Shown: piece by piece, positions 46,901-54,336 of the stretch
Numbering within the stretch: position 1 is the first letter of the stretch
How the letters are laid out: each line of letters opens with the position of its first letter
DNA from: Branchiostoma floridae
Lineage: Eukaryota; Chordata; Leptocardii; Amphioxiformes; Branchiostomatidae
DNA length: 60,000 bases
Reading direction: 5' to 3'
Assembly: GCF_000003815.2 (NCBI RefSeq)
Contig: NC_049983.1
Span: forward strand, 8,444,157 to 8,504,156
The notes under the pieces: generated by a model
Seen by the model: only the letters and a program-made list of their open reading frames with translations
What the model was told of the DNA's origin: nothing
Databases searched by the model: none
Program-made: the position numbers and the translations under genes

Positions 46901-49700
46901 TATGAGTACTTAGCACAGAAAACAGTATGTGTACCATTTATCAAGTCTTTGGTATGACCTGGCACAAAGCTCCTAAGTCTAAACCCATAACCAATATACC
47001 AATTACGTATGTAGGTGCCCAAATCCTACATGCTCCCAAACTGTCAAGAAGTTTCACTTCAGATTTTCTCCCACAACTGAGGAATGCACTACGTCTGAGA
47101 TGATTAAGGGTTAAATTTTCTATGGTCACCTCCGGGTGAAGACGGCTATTAAGAGTCCACACTCCTGTGGACTGTATAACCATTACCTCTGAGCTTATCT
47201 CACATGTAGGGAAACCACTTTCCTCTGTGCAGCACCATTTCATGTTAGTGTCTCCCTAGGGCAGAGATGTCTGATGAAGATCCTTCTGTACTTTCAATAA
47301 TTCATAAGGGAAAACTTCAGTACCCTAAAAATCAATGGGCGAACTGGCCTCCTGCTCGAGGTAAAAGTCATGAAGGCCTTTATTGTTCTTCTGGCAAGGA
47401 GACTCGTAAAAGTTTATCTTCAACTTGGAGTATTGATGTTGTTGTAAAGGGAAGCTCTTTATGTTTTAAGATGGCCATATAGGCATTGTTATGTTATGTC
47501 CTGTTGCGAACCATAAAATTGTATTGTGGCATTTTGAAATGGCTATTTTGAAGGTTAGTATCAATTGACAAAAAGAGAGTTTGTAGGTATATTGGGAATT
47601 GTTACACCATGTGTGCTAACAAATGCAACAAAGCTACATGTTATTAGAATGTAGTTTCATTTTTTTTATTTAGTCTAGATTAGAGTCATAGAGCTGTCCT
47701 AGGTACAACAGAACACACTTAAAGATGATTGATGTTAAGTCCCAAACTGTAACACTTAGGCCACACCAATTTAATTTCTTGGTTCATGGATTCGCTCGCT
47801 CCTATTTTTTCGAAAAAAAAAAATAAAAATAAAAATTACCACTCAGCAAATTTTCACCATTAATGAAGCCATTCACCAACTTTCTGGTGTAGCAAATTGG
47901 CCTTTATATTATAAGCTCCTTAAAGTGTGGGTACAGGTGCTGTTACTGTACAATAATAGTGTTTTTGTACTTTTTTCAAGCTGAAAACTTTTTTTCTTTA
48001 TGTTTTGGATTAGTTGTTACCTTTACCCCAACCATTTTACAAGTTTTATTTTTATTTCGCCCTCTCGCTCCATATTTTTTATGAAAAAATCTGTGAACCA
48101 AGAAATTAAATTGGTGTGGCCTTAGGGATAGGCAAAGAAGGCCAGTTCAAGTTTAAGAAAGGAATGATTGATAGTATTGATTCATATTCAGGACCAGAAA
48201 AAAAGAAACATTAGCAGCATAAAAGGGAAAGTCATGATGATTCGGTGCATGTCAGCTTCGCCATCGGAAATCTAATTTCTCGACAATGAACCTGACATTC
48301 CTCCTGCCGGCCGTAATGACAGCGAGATGGAGGCAGTTTGCCAGAAATCAATCTTCCCGAACGCTCCACCTTTGAAGCCGGCGGAAAGCCGGTCCGCTAG
48401 GAAAGCTTTGGCTCTACAAGGTCATGATTTCATGAGCCCCACAAAAATTGAGCGATGCGTAGAGCATGCAGATATACCAGTGACTGTACACGTTTGGTCT
48501 GTGGCAGTTCAAGAGATCAGGCTGCAATCTTGTCGTAGCGAGCTGTATTGAGTACCAAGCAGGGAAGTCCTGTGACCTCATTTGCAGCAAAGTCGGTTTG
48601 ACAAATTTTGGGACGGCTGTCCATGCATCTCTATACATGTGATGTTGCACTGGGCTGTTGTAAACTGTCGCATGTTACATGGACAAGCAGTTACAGTATT
48701 CAGAACTTGCATGCTCTGCATTTAAAGTAGTTCTTTACATAGTACACATCCTTGTGTTCAAGACTTATTCTTTCTTAAGTCTCCAGGATATTGGGGAGAC
48801 AAGATAGCCTTGAAGATAGAGATTTTGTCTCCAGGCTCATCTTTCTATCATTACTACCCTTAATTCAGAAAGTCCTTAAACATCAGATCTTCAAATTCAA
48901 TACATTTGCAGAAACAATTTTGCATAGAAGAAAAAACCTGCAATCCAGCAAACGAAAAGAATACAAGCTCCACATTTTAATCACAACTGCGTGTAAGAGT
49001 ATCTCTAACAATGAACGGTACAAATGTAAATGTAGAAAACTGTTTTAAAAATTTCCTGAGACCATTGTAACTCACTTTTCGGTGGTTGGTTTATCCCATC
49101 CTCACACTCAGGGTTGACAATCACGGCAAAGCCTATGATATCACCCCTGACAACTCAGCCACAGTATTCGGTTATTAGGGGTGCCTTGCTTATGAATATT
49201 AATGAGCTTACCCTTATATGGGCAGTCAGCCGTTGGGGATCGGGCGTCGGCATGGTGAGCAAACAGAGCCATGGTAATACGTAAAATGATTGGCTGATAG
49301 CTTCCCAGCGGCCATTGCGGGACAGCTTTTTCCTGTTTAAAGCTCTCTCATCGCCTGTTCTCTGATTGGCTGGCAGCTGGTTTGTGGCGACGCCACCGGT
49401 ACCCATATATTAACCTCAGGCAAGCAGAGGTGAAAACAGATGGAGTCTCTCTGACGACTCTGTTTCGCCTTTGCGTAGGAGAATGTTTATCCACTAATCT
49501 GCACACCTCTATGTGTTCCAGGTGTTGTGACCAGTGGTTGCCCCTCCCCATCGCTAAAGGAGAACGTTGCCATGGGATACGTGCAAACAGCGTTCGCCAA
49601 GGCCGGCACACCTCTGAAACTTGAGGTGCGCGGGAAGCAGGTCCCAGCACAGGTGTCCAAGATGCCGTTTGTGCCCGCAAACTACTACTACGGGAAATGA
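16833..49700 (+). CDS. AMT: aminomethyltransferase (glycine cleavage T-protein), 3' five exons
   Basis: Exons are 16833-16978, 21924-22110, 27350-27466, 36582-36620 and 49522-49700 (668 nt, 222 residues to TGA). All junction phases agree. The product is the C-terminal part, roughly 55%, of mitochondrial T-protein. That protein takes the aminomethyl group from lipoylated H-protein and gives methylene-tetrahydrofolate plus ammonia in the matrix. Diagnostic stretches, in order, are [33 protein letters not shown] followed by [33 protein letters not shown]; and [20 protein letters not shown], ending [15 protein letters not shown]. Exons for the N-terminal half, including the presequence, were not found. 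They probably lie left of the window, which would put the VioB-like genes in an AMT intron, or they are missing from the assembly. No frameshift or missing key residue is seen. Confidence 0.93.
16979..18867. other. AMT intron, non-repetitive
   Basis: Intron DNA without recognised exons or mobile elements. The part from about 18240 to 18680 is less AT-rich than its surroundings and may hold conserved noncoding sequence. Confidence 0.45.
18868..18955 (-). mobile_element. retroelement 3' end fragment with (CAAA)n-type tail
   Basis: Read on the minus strand, it ends in TGAATAAACAAAGGTTC followed by CAAA repeats. The same block, with CGGCCTGCAGG near its centre, recurs at 27812-27925. The pattern fits the 3' end of a LINE or a SINE that uses its tail. 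Confidence 0.55.
19012..19530 (+). mobile_element. tRNA-derived SINE with 12-bp target duplication
   Basis: The head is tRNA-like: box A GTGGCGCAGTGG at 19022-19033 and box B GGTTCGAATCC at 19066-19076. A tRNA-unrelated body starts around CTTGGGAAAGGCAC, and the tail is A-rich. A perfect 12-bp direct repeat AATAGAAAGGCA flanks it at 19000-19011 and 19531-19542. It is transcribed by RNA polymerase III if active. It is not a functional tRNA gene. Confidence 0.9.
20149..20861. mobile_element. possible AT-rich TIR element
   Basis: The ends GTAGAGTCGATTCCA and (reverse complement) GTAGAGTCAATTCCA face each other, both followed by ACCGAG. The interior is full of GTTC(C)AACAT/ATGTTGGAAC motifs and a perfect TGTTAGAAA/TTTCTAACA hairpin near 20290. 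No target duplication was confirmed. Confidence 0.45.
21924..22110 (+). CDS. AMT: AMT exon
   Basis: The acceptor CCCCCCAG precedes 21924 and the donor GTGAGA follows 22110. The exon has 187 nt and encodes [14 protein letters not shown] through [19 protein letters not shown]. It is GC-rich compared with the surrounding intron. It ends in phase 1. Confidence 0.95.
22111..23239. other. AMT intron
   Basis: Nothing recognised beyond AT-rich intron sequence. Confidence 0.4.
23240..23480 (+). mobile_element. degenerate SINE related to the one at 38460
   Basis: The stretch TAAACATACAC-CACTACC followed by TGTGTGGC-CA-GGGCT and AGAAATGG-ATG matches the body of the 38460 SINE. The tRNA-like head is too diverged to assign boxes. 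Boundaries are approximate. Confidence 0.4.
24496..25063 (+). mobile_element. mariner-type MITE with remnant transposase N-terminus, copy 1
   Basis: TIRs of about 33 bp start CGAGGGGCATTCAATAAG and end with its complement; TA dinucleotides flank them (24494-24495 and 25064-25065). Inside on the plus strand, from about 24680, is the start of a mariner transposase: [19 protein letters not shown], then [17 protein letters not shown] after a frameshift. This is the helix-turn-helix part. The catalytic DD(D/E) core is absent, so the element cannot move itself. Confidence 0.88.
25066..26429. other. AMT intron
   Basis: No gene or bounded repeat recognised. Confidence 0.4.
26430..26990. mobile_element. 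degenerate relative of the 51976-53052 element
   Basis: It shares phrases with the nested element at 52060-52400: 'catgatatttggtatgt' against 'catgatttttggtatgt', GGGCC/GGGCCT-CTAGCGGC near a CTGCAGG, and similar order. No ends were defined, so this is an old fragment at best. Confidence 0.35.
27350..27466 (+). CDS. AMT: AMT exon with GC splice donor
   Basis: The acceptor is AATTCTAG. The 117 nt encode [18 protein letters not shown] to KGPPAR. The donor is AGAG|GCAAGT. Using the GT four bases further on would shift the frame and give an early stop in the next exon, so the GC donor is supported by frame as well as consensus. Confidence 0.9.
27484..27798 (+). mobile_element. Penelope-like element fragment flanked by inverted repeats
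   Basis: Inverted arms of about 56 bp (27484-27539 and 27705-27760) bracket about 165 bp. The interior translates as [20 protein letters not shown] followed by TYDPLL. This resembles the C-terminal part of GIY-YIG endonuclease domains found in Penelope-like retroelements and related proteins. A 13-bp direct repeat TATACTTGTCTTT lies at 27472-27484 and 27799-27811, consistent with a target duplication. The left copy begins six bases after the AMT exon end. Confidence 0.6.
27812..27930 (-). mobile_element. retroelement 3' end fragment, second copy
   Basis: Same block as at 18868, including a (CAAA)n-type tail on the minus strand and GCCTGCAGACC near the centre. Confidence 0.5.
27931..29956. 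other. AMT intron
   Basis: Long AT-rich intron stretch. No gene, TIR element or tandem array recognised. Confidence 0.4.
29957..31779. mobile_element. 1.8 kb TIR DNA element
   Basis: Perfect terminal inverted repeats TACTCTCATGTCCCTAATAA (left) and its complement (right) lie 1.82 kb apart. Subterminal AATAAACATACCCCCCGG-type motifs repeat at the left end, with related CCCGGTACGTTTATT at the right. No transposase frame is evident, so it is non-autonomous. Around 30270-30450 it contains sequence similar to the ends of the CAGTCAAACCTG family (see 41877). TA may be the duplicated target. Confidence 0.72.
31990..33418. repeat. 213-bp minisatellite, about seven copies
   Basis: The anchor ACTCTGTAGG occurs at 32007, 32220, 32435, 32645, 32861, 33074 and 33288, spacings of 210-216 bp. 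Each unit contains CCATGGCTTTCTC, CCCATCTTCCCAAGTCTTTG, TTCATCAAAGATG and CTTAGCTGTATGAA. The left copy is most diverged. Because the common period is 213 bp (71 codons), similar short open frames recur, but nothing suggests coding. Confidence 0.92.
33419..34931. other. AMT intron with less AT-rich islands
   Basis: No exon was recognised. The parts at about 33420-33700 and 34190-34420 are of mixed composition and not obviously repetitive; conserved noncoding DNA is possible. Confidence 0.4.
34932..35272. mobile_element. hAT-like MITE, copy 1
   Basis: The ends are CAGGGCTCTAGCCAGC and its complement, with subterminal CCGTCAATTGACGG palindromes. A perfect 8-bp target duplication CCTGGATG lies at 34924-34931 and 35273-35280. 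At 341 bp it has no coding capacity. The 8-bp duplication and CAGGG ends fit hAT. Confidence 0.88.
35281..36581. other. AMT intron
   Basis: Nothing recognised up to the 39-bp AMT exon. Confidence 0.4.
36582..36620 (+). CDS. AMT: AMT 39-bp exon
   Basis: The acceptor TTTGTTCAG precedes 36582 and the donor GTAAGT follows 36620. Only 39 nt, encoding [14 protein letters not shown] across the junctions. Homology to the T-protein segment before [11 protein letters not shown] and matching phases on both sides support it despite its size. Confidence 0.85.
   Translation: MVLQSSVKTEQA
37392..37752. mobile_element. PIF/Harbinger-like MITE, copy 1
   Basis: The ends are GGCCACACC and GTGTGGCC with longer inverted homology (TTTAATTTGTTGC-type). 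The flanking TTA is duplicated (37389-37391 and 37753-37755). The 3-bp TTA target and GGCC ends are typical of Harbinger. It is a relative of the element at 47759. Confidence 0.78.
37781..38030. repeat. 141-bp tandem duplication
   Basis: ATTATTTTGTTGAATGACAA starts at 37781 and again at 37922. The two units stay nearly identical through CCTTCCTTGTGACTT. It looks recent. Confidence 0.85.
38460..38755 (+). mobile_element. tRNA-derived SINE, second family
   Basis: The tRNA-like head has box A TGGGTAGAGTG (38478-38488) and box B GAGTTCAATCC (38513-38523). The body includes TAAACATACACACCACTACC and GTGTGGCTCAGGGCT. Its ends are not marked by a target duplication that I could find. It differs from the SINE at 19012. 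Confidence 0.7.
38756..41794. other. AMT intron
   Basis: No gene recognised. Around 39030-39190 a TTTATTTATCCAGGGTGACAC stretch resembles a retroelement 3' end on the minus strand. The parts at about 39400-39500 and 40310-40560 are less AT-rich. Confidence 0.4.
41800..41878. repeat. flanking direct duplicate, left copy
   Basis: AGTCATCCAACATCTC followed by TGAAGGTCA-AACAGGTA, preceded by AGCACGGCT-TTAA-AGGCAGTAG, recurs at 43585-43660. The copies flank the TIR-element cluster, so a piece of host DNA of about 75 bp is present on both sides. This is far longer than a normal target duplication. Confidence 0.8.
41877..43317. mobile_element. CAGTCAAACCTG-type TIR element (TA target), host of a nested MITE
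   Basis: The ends CAGTCAAACCTGCCC and its complement are flanked by TA at 41875-41876 and 43318-43319. Subterminal GGTCG-type motifs (GGTCGATTTGGACAGGTGGT against GGTCGAAATGGCCAGGTGGT) recur in opposing arms. The mariner MITE at 42279 sits inside, so without it the element is about 0.86 kb. No transposase is seen. Confidence 0.8.
42279..42856 (-). mobile_element. mariner-type MITE with remnant transposase N-terminus, copy 2
   Basis: The TIRs start CGAGGGGCGTGCAAT and TA flanks lie at 42277-42278 and 42857-42858. On the minus strand from 42673 an intact 99-codon frame reads [39 protein letters not shown] and [10 protein letters not shown]. This is the mariner helix-turn-helix region, with the catalytic domain deleted. 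The same internal deletion as in copy 1 shows they are one amplified family. Confidence 0.88.
43318..43530. mobile_element. 213-bp MITE with TACTGTAAA ends
   Basis: It begins TACTGTAAAATGC and ends TTTACAGTA, with TTAAGTTCGCGG motifs repeated inside and GCGAACATTAAACC in reverse near the right end. It abuts the previous element at a shared TA. Confidence 0.72.
43585..43662. repeat. flanking direct duplicate, right copy
   Basis: Right-hand partner of 41800-41878. Divergence is modest. Confidence 0.8.
43663..44499. other. AMT intron
   Basis: No gene or repeat recognised. Confidence 0.4.
44503..44785. repeat. tandem duplication of about 146 bp
   Basis: ATCAAGCATACATACATATTG and the following stretch (CAAAGTTGTGTTTCCAG, AAATATTGTTTAAGAGTAGC) occur twice. 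The second copy has lost a short segment after CTCTATCA. Confidence 0.85.
45535..46075. repeat. three tandem units with palindromic cores
   Basis: Units of about 160-180 bp each contain an imperfect inverted repeat bounded by ATATGTCA and TGACATAT (cores near 45596-45715, 45798-45862 and 45954-46038), with GATTGCAATC inside. Between the cores lies a shared spacer around ATGCCTT-TT-TAGTTCA and TGATTTATATGTCAG. Units 2 and 3 are most alike. Confidence 0.75.
46483..46810. mobile_element. hAT-like MITE, copy 2 (opposite orientation)
   Basis: The ends CAGGGCTCTAGCCAGC and TAGAGCCCTG are flanked by a perfect 8-bp target duplication GCCCTTGG (46475-46482 and 46811-46818). The interior matches the 34932 copy in reverse orientation. 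Confidence 0.88.
46819..47755. other. AMT intron
   Basis: No gene recognised. Confidence 0.4.
47759..48121. mobile_element. PIF/Harbinger-like MITE, copy 2
   Basis: TIRs of about 27 bp, starting GGCCACACCAATTTAATTTC and ending with the complement, are flanked by TTA (47756-47758 and 48122-48124). The interior is AT-rich and 363 bp long in total with the ends. Confidence 0.85.
48125..49521. other. last AMT intron, 3' part
   Basis: No exon was recognised. The part at about 48240-48550 is unusually GC-balanced with no repeat match and might be conserved noncoding sequence. Confidence 0.4.
49522..49700 (+). CDS. AMT: AMT terminal exon
   Basis: The acceptor GTTCCAG precedes 49522. The exon encodes [20 protein letters not shown] onward to NYYYGK and TGA at 49698-49700. 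It carries the conserved C-terminal KMPFVP motif of T-proteins. Confidence 0.96.
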
Positions 49701-49764
49701 ACCTAGTACACTCATAGTCATACAAACCTTTTTGAATCGTCTCATTCAATTTTTCAGTAATACA

Positions 49765-49770
49765 AATAAA
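49765..49770 (+). terminator. AMT: AMT polyadenylation signal
   Basis: AATAAA lies 65 nt after the AMT stop codon, a normal place for a short 3' UTR. No downstream element was analysed. Confidence 0.55.
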
Positions 49771-51559
49771 TAGAGCCAGGCCTGGACAAAGTAGATGAAA
49801 TATTAGAAGTAATGTTGAGGGCTGAGAATCTGCTGCTAAGGTCAACAAAAAGATAACCTGGGTCTTGTAGCACAGTTTGTTTGGGAAGTTTTATATGTTT
49901 GCTATGGTTTTTGTAAAAGAATTCAAAAGTGCCAACTCACTACACTCATAATAGGATTAATTTGTTAATGGGGTCAACCAAGGACGTCTGATATAACGTC
50001 CTTGGGTCAACTCTGTATTTAGTAGTGGGTTACAGGTCATACTGTTGAATGGTCTTTGAATTTAAAGACATGATATTACGTATAATTTTCATGAGAGGGG
50101 AATAACATTTGGAGAGTTTCTTGCAAGTGCCATTAGCATAATTACATGTATACTGAGGGTCTTTGCATGATATTGTCAGTGAAACTGATAGAAAATGATT
50201 GTGAAAACTCCAAGACTTAATCACTGTGTGTGACAGTGATCAACTGTGTTGCTCTAGATTTTGAAACTTTCGCATTGGTTTTATCTTTGATGTGACGTCC
50301 ACAAATCCATGACACCGAAAATATGTCTACCATGTATAGTTAATGTACTACACATACAGTATTGTTTCAATCATGAATTCAAAACAACAAAAACCTGTTT
50401 TTTCCTCCTTCAAGGAAATTAAACCACCACAAAAATAAATGAATTTACAGTATCATGTGGGACAGAATGGCTTTGATAGGCCAAACTACAACTCCCACAG
50501 GTATTAACCTCTCCATAAAGAGAGACACTCAGCTACAATCTGTGCTCTGTATTACCACTCAAGTGCCTTCAAAGTGTAATCTTAATGAGAATCTGTGGGT
50601 GTAGGTTTGTATTTGCAGAGTAGAAGTAGGTTAGATAAAGGTTTGGTATCAGTGGCTATCTACTAACGTATATGAAAGTGTTAACCCTCAGAAGACTACT
50701 GGTAACCTCTCAACTCCAATGGGGTTTTCTTTTCATAGGTTCATGCAATATTATTCAGTAGGTCGCAAAATACCCAGTAGTAATGTACAGAAGAAAATTA
50801 GCATAGCTGAAAACATATCAACAACTTTGAGTGTGCTCTGAAAACCAGTAAAAGATAAGGGTGAAAAAAGTGTTGCAAAAAAATTCAATGAACTGTGTTA
50901 CCTTTTGTGCAAGCATGTTTTACCTGTTTTTCATTTCCCATTTTGTGCAATGCTGTTATCTTCTTATTGTCAATGTTACTCATAGAGTGATACTATTAAT
51001 AATATTAAGGAATGAATACAATTTTTGTCAAACTTCCTAAAGTAAGTAGAAGTGTATCACTACAAGCCATATGTTTGACATAACATAGTATCAAGATAGA
51101 TTTTATACCGCAGAATTAGTAATTTAGTAAGCTCTGTGTGGCTTATGCAACGTTACTCAAAGAGTCTATGGTTCATAGCTTCGCAATCTATTATCGAGGA
51201 TGATAGCGTATGCTGTAATCTCACCATATGTTCCATAAAGTGAACATGCAATCCAAACATGTACAAGTCACAGCAGGGTGGGGTAAGATATACTGCCGTT
51301 CTGGTGCGTAGCAGACAAGGTTGTCCAAGCTGAAATGTATTACCTCAAATGGATGTATTACACAGTTAATCTCTCCCTTGTCTCATATGTGCTCTCTGTT
51401 TTATGCCACAGTCTGTTTCTCTTAATCCCTCTCACTAGAGAGGTTTATCATCAGGTGTGCAATTAGTGGTTCTGCATAACGTTCTAATGGTAGCCACAAA
51501 GTGCAGATAATGACTGGAAGATGCCAGATGACAGGTTGTGGGTGGCCTTTTGATGATTA
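49771..51559. other. intergenic region downstream of AMT
   Basis: AT-rich, with no gene or bounded repeat recognised. Confidence 0.45.
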
Positions 51560-51567
51560 GAGTGGAG

Positions 51568-51843
51568 CAGGGTTGTAGCCAGCCTGAAATCATATTCTGT
51601 CCCCTTGATTTTGAATTCTATCAAGCGCTCAAGGTGGGGGTCCGGGGGAGCATACTTGCCTTGAAAATTTTGATATCTAGACTATTTCCTGCATTTTGGA
51701 GTGAAAATTTTGCTGGTAGACTAAGTTGTTCGACAGCATCTGTTTTGGTGAAAAATTACACAAGGGAGACAGTCTTATTATATCTTAACATATTGATTTT
51801 TGTCCGTCAAAGGACGGAAGGACGGGTGCTGGCTACAACCCTG
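51568..51843. mobile_element. hAT-like MITE, related subfamily
   Basis: The ends are CAGGGTTGTAGCCAGCC and GGCTACAACCCTG. A perfect 8-bp target duplication GAGTGGAG lies at 51560-51567 and 51844-51851. Subterminal CCGTCAAAGGACGG recalls the other two copies, but the ends differ (TTGTAGCC against CTCTAGCC). Confidence 0.87.
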
Positions 51844-51975
51844 GAGTGGAGGATGACAGAACACTAGGGTGATCACTCAAGGTGATATCTCACTGCACTT
51901 GGGGCACTGGTGCGGCACTACGGGGTCCGTTCACTGCCGCACTGTTGTGTTACTTTTGCCGATTCGTTTATAATT

Positions 51976-53052
51976 ACCTCCATGAAATGTCATGGAGGTT
52001 ATATTTTACCCCGCGTTTGTGTGTCTGTGTGTTTGTGTGTGTGTGTGTGTGTGTGTAAACAAGATAACTCAAGAACGGCTGGGTGGATTGGTTTCATACT
52101 TGGTGTGTTGGTAGTGTGTGACAATAGCTGGAAATGATTAGATTTTGGGCCCCCTAGCGACTCCCCTTGGTACTGCAGCGCAACTTCCGGTTTTGCTATT
52201 TCGGTGTTCTGAACATGCTATGGTCACGATTTTTTAGTGTTAGATAGCTCTTGTGCTCAGGAAGAAATGACATAAGTTTGGGCCCCTTAGCGTTTAGTTT
52301 GGGGATAGCAGGGGCATTTTTATCAAAAACTTCTGACGAGGATAACTCAAGAAGGGAACAACGAATTTTCATGATTTTTGGTATGTAGGTACCTTAGACA
52401 ATGTTGTACAAGATAAGATACTAATTATGCAAATCAGGAATACATTTGCATAATTAATGAGAATATTCTATCATAGCAGTTTTTTCAATGTATCTCTTGT
52501 CACTGACGTGATATGGTCGTGACATTTAAGTGGTAGATAGCTTTTAGCGTCATGACAAAGTGGGGCAAGTTTCAGTCCCCTGACATTTAATTGTGGAACT
52601 GCAGGGGCGTTTTTGTCAAGACACTCCAAAGCGGATAACTGCAGAAAGGAACGACGGATTGCCTGCATTTTAGGCATGCAGGTAGCTTAGGCAAAGATGT
52701 TCATAATGATATGCATGTTATGCAAATGAGGACTTAATTTGCATAATTAATGAGGAGATTGTATAGTTCCATTATTTTCAATAACTGGACCTCAATACAC
52801 GTAACACATGTTAATTATGATAGGTGGAATATAAGCATATACCAAATATGGTAATGAGGAACTTGTTTGCATAATTTATGTAAAAATTCAAAACCGCTTT
52901 ATGATCAATAATGGAAATTTATAATTGTGACATGCGTACGTTAGTCAATGATGAACAACACCATGCATGAATTATGTTAATGTGTTGGTCAATTGCCTGA
53001 AATTTACGAAAACTCTAAATTTTCATGGAGGTATGAGGTCGCCGAACTCTAG
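51976..53052. mobile_element. nested element with ATGGAGGT ends (possibly Helitron-like)
   Basis: It is inserted in the preceding element; the break lies between TATAATT and TTTAGAT relative to the empty copy at about 56390. It starts ACCTCCATGAAATG and ends TCATGGAGGTATGAGG then GAACTCTAG. Repeated phrases (GATAACTCAAGAA, GGGCCCC-TAGCG, TTTGCATAATTAATGAG) suggest two or three internal tandem parts. The CTAG end and minimal target duplication could fit a non-autonomous Helitron, but a TC start is not seen. Confidence 0.6.
52022..52057. repeat. (GT)n microsatellite
   Basis: Short GT run inside the nested element. Confidence 0.9.
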
Positions 53053-53201
53053 TTTAGATATTACGTCAAAGTATGACTTAGAAGACAACAAAATACACAA
53101 AATGTAAGAAAATTTGTTCTTTATCTCTGAAATTTTGTTGAGTAATCTTTCGAACCCCGCAGTGCCGCACTGGTGCCCCAAGTGCAGTGAGATACCACCT
53201 T

Positions 53202-53860
53202 CACATACATCAGGTACAGGGTGTTCACTGTGTCTTCTTTAGCTTTTGTCATAAAGTTGGAAGGACAACGTTTCTACAGTAACTTCTCTTACCTCCTTAG
53301 AAATATAAAACTAGTAGGATATTTCTATTGTTAGCCTACAAGAATTTACACTGAAGCGTGTATTTCATCTTCTACCGTATTTCAGTTACAAAATCGACAG
53401 TTAATGTATAAATCCTGAACTCAGCAAGCCTACACTGCACACCAAATGAGCCAATTTAATGCCATGCAGCAGGCGGTACGAGCGAACGTTTCCAGGAAGG
53501 CCCATGATGCATGGCCCGTGCGCGCAGGAGATATGCGGGTAATAGCCGGTTTCCGGCTTATAGAGCTGAAAGAAAGTTCTCCTGTTGAGATTAATGATAC
53601 ATATTTTGGAACAGATATGGAAGATAAAAATAAGTGTGGATGTGAGTTAAAGAAAGGCTTTCAGATGTGAACTTGTGACAGCTTTCTGAGCGCTTAAGAA
53701 TAATAGCAGGGCTCTAAGTTCTCTGTTGGGTGGTTTGTAAGCGCTAAGCCCTTGGCCCACAGTCGACGAGTTCCGGCCGCATTTGTTGGGCGCAATTGCA
53801 AGAAGGTTACCATAGGGAATCCAGCGTATCACATTGTACGGGGCTCGCTGACCTGCGAAC
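53202..53860. other. intergenic
   Basis: No recognised gene. A GC-balanced stretch at 53446-53600 is open in one frame but shows no family signature. Confidence 0.4.
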
Positions 53861-54045
53861 CTCAGTCGATCTCTAAAATCCTAAAAATCGCTCGGTGATC
53901 GCGAGAATACCGGGCGTAGTAGTATCTCAGTCGATCTCTAAAATCCTAAAAATCGCTCGGTGGTCGCAAGAATACCGGGCGTAGTACTTCAGTCGATCTC
54001 TAAAATAAATTTTAAAAAGATCGGAGAATACCGGGCGTAGTAAAA
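53861..54045. repeat. three-copy tandem repeat, 62-65 bp unit
   Basis: CAGTCGATCTCTAAAAT starts at 53863, 53928 and 53990, each unit ending GAATACCGGGCGTAGTA. The third unit has an altered middle. Confidence 0.9.
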
Positions 54046-54262
54046 AATTACATTGGATTTTTCTGCCACGTATAGCAAATACATGGGTGTAAGGGGAGGG
54101 GCTTTAGCCTTAGGCCTAGGCATCAAATCCTTCCACGTTCAAGAACCCAACACATTTATCGAAAAGGTTAGGGGTGAGCTTGGGCAAATTCTTTGGGGCA
54201 TTTACTTAGATTAAAGCTCAAGCCCATGCCATCTCCGCCATAAGGACCAACGTTGTAGTATT

Positions 54263-54336
54263 TTTTCTGGATTCTATATTAAATATAGAATATATTATTA
54301 AATATAGATTCTATATTAAATATAGAATCCAGAAAA
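54263..54336. repeat. near-perfect palindrome
   Basis: Arms of about 29 bp (TTTTCTGGATTCTATATT onward and its complement) are separated by about 16 bp. Each arm is itself rich in TATATTAAATATA. It could be a tiny MITE or a cruciform-prone site. Confidence 0.85.

Larger units (their letters stand above)
51879..53201. mobile_element. GGTGxTATCTCA TIR element, interrupted by a nested insertion
   Basis: The ends GATATCTCACTGCACTTGGG and the complement of the right end form long TIRs, followed by GTGCGGCACT. The sequence outside the insert matches the 246-bp copy at 56302, which serves as the empty-site reference. Confidence 0.82.

Noticed and set aside
49348-49848. Minus-strand 166-codon frame over the last AMT exon
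   Set aside because: It overlaps the AMT terminal exon, where the plus strand encodes an unmistakable T-protein C-terminus.
53446-53670. 74-codon plus-strand frame in a GC-balanced stretch
   Set aside because: No recognisable family, no splice context and no supporting codon pattern.
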